Assembly (NCBI GenBank): GCA_016793525.1
Contig: JAEUJT010000511.1
Location: 1 to 5,922, forward strand
DNA from: Archangium sp.
GTDB taxonomy: Bacteria; Myxococcota; Myxococcia; Myxococcales; Myxococcaceae
DNA length: 5,922 nucleotides
Direction of reading: 5' to 3'
Shown here: in pieces, positions 5,896 to 5,922 of the stretch
How the letters are laid out: each line of letters starts with the position of its first letter
How positions within the stretch are numbered: position 1 is the first letter of the stretch
Program-made: the position numbers and the translations under genes
The notes under the pieces: model-generated
What the model saw: the letters and a program-made list of their open reading frames with translations, nothing else
Told to the model about the DNA's origin: nothing
The model's database searches: none

Positions 5896-5922
5896 TCAGC
5901 CTCGGGGAATGAAGGAGTACTC
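5896..5922 (-). CDS. Possible last codons of an upstream leftward gene
   Basis: From the right edge, the minus strand reads GAG TAC TCC TTC ATT CCC CGA GGC TGA, that is EYSFIPRG and a stop. The stop ends 3 nt before the pyrD GTG. This could be the C-terminus of a preceding gene in the same operon. Eight residues are too few to identify a product or to prove coding, so the alternative is simple 5' leader sequence. Confidence 0.3.
   Translation of the reverse strand, partial: EYSFIPRG
5900..5903 (-). promoter_or_regulatory. Shine-Dalgarno for pyrD
   Basis: GAGG on the minus strand sits 7 nt before the GTG at 5892. A TGA codon in the same frame (5898-5896) lies between them, fixing the start at or after this GTG. 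Confidence 0.55.

Overview
The window is ordinary chromosomal sequence from a high-GC bacterium, roughly two-thirds G+C or more by eye. It is most likely a member of the Myxococcota. The main reason is the gene at 1399-3456, a lipoprotein that joins an Asp-rich 'C-NGLDDD-(x)n-DC-D--C' motif, disulfide-type cysteine repeats and a long glycine-rich tail ending in GLGRIRINT. That architecture is typical of myxobacterial surface proteins. The assignment is inference from style, not from a marker gene.

Layout: a rightward gene, cut off by the left edge, occupies 1-1131. It encodes a TIGR01777/YfcH-type NAD(P)-binding epimerase-like protein with the end of an SRPBCC-type domain fused in front. A 267-bp convergent intergenic region (1132-1398) follows. 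It holds a GC-rich hairpin that may be a terminator and four copies of the hexamer CGGTCG, but no RNA gene I can support. The rest, 1399-5892, is a tightly packed leftward cluster. In transcription order it is pyrD (class 2 dihydroorotate dehydrogenase), a DUF167/YggU small protein, a NAPE-PLD-like metallo-beta-lactamase-fold hydrolase with a lipoprotein-type signal, and the cysteine/glycine-rich lipoprotein. The junctions are an 8-bp overlap, a 15-bp gap with a clear Shine-Dalgarno, and a 4-bp GTGA overlap, so the four are probably co-transcribed and partly translationally coupled. The last 30 bp of the window may carry the final codons of another leftward gene that ends just before pyrD.

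Function: pyrD supplies the fourth step of de novo pyrimidine synthesis. The YggU protein is conserved but of unknown role. The two distal genes look exported and lipid-anchored, and have no evident link to pyrimidine metabolism. The coupled pair of exported proteins is the most interesting part. I see no mobile element, CRISPR array, tRNA, rRNA or defence system, and nothing that convincingly amounts to a new biological system.
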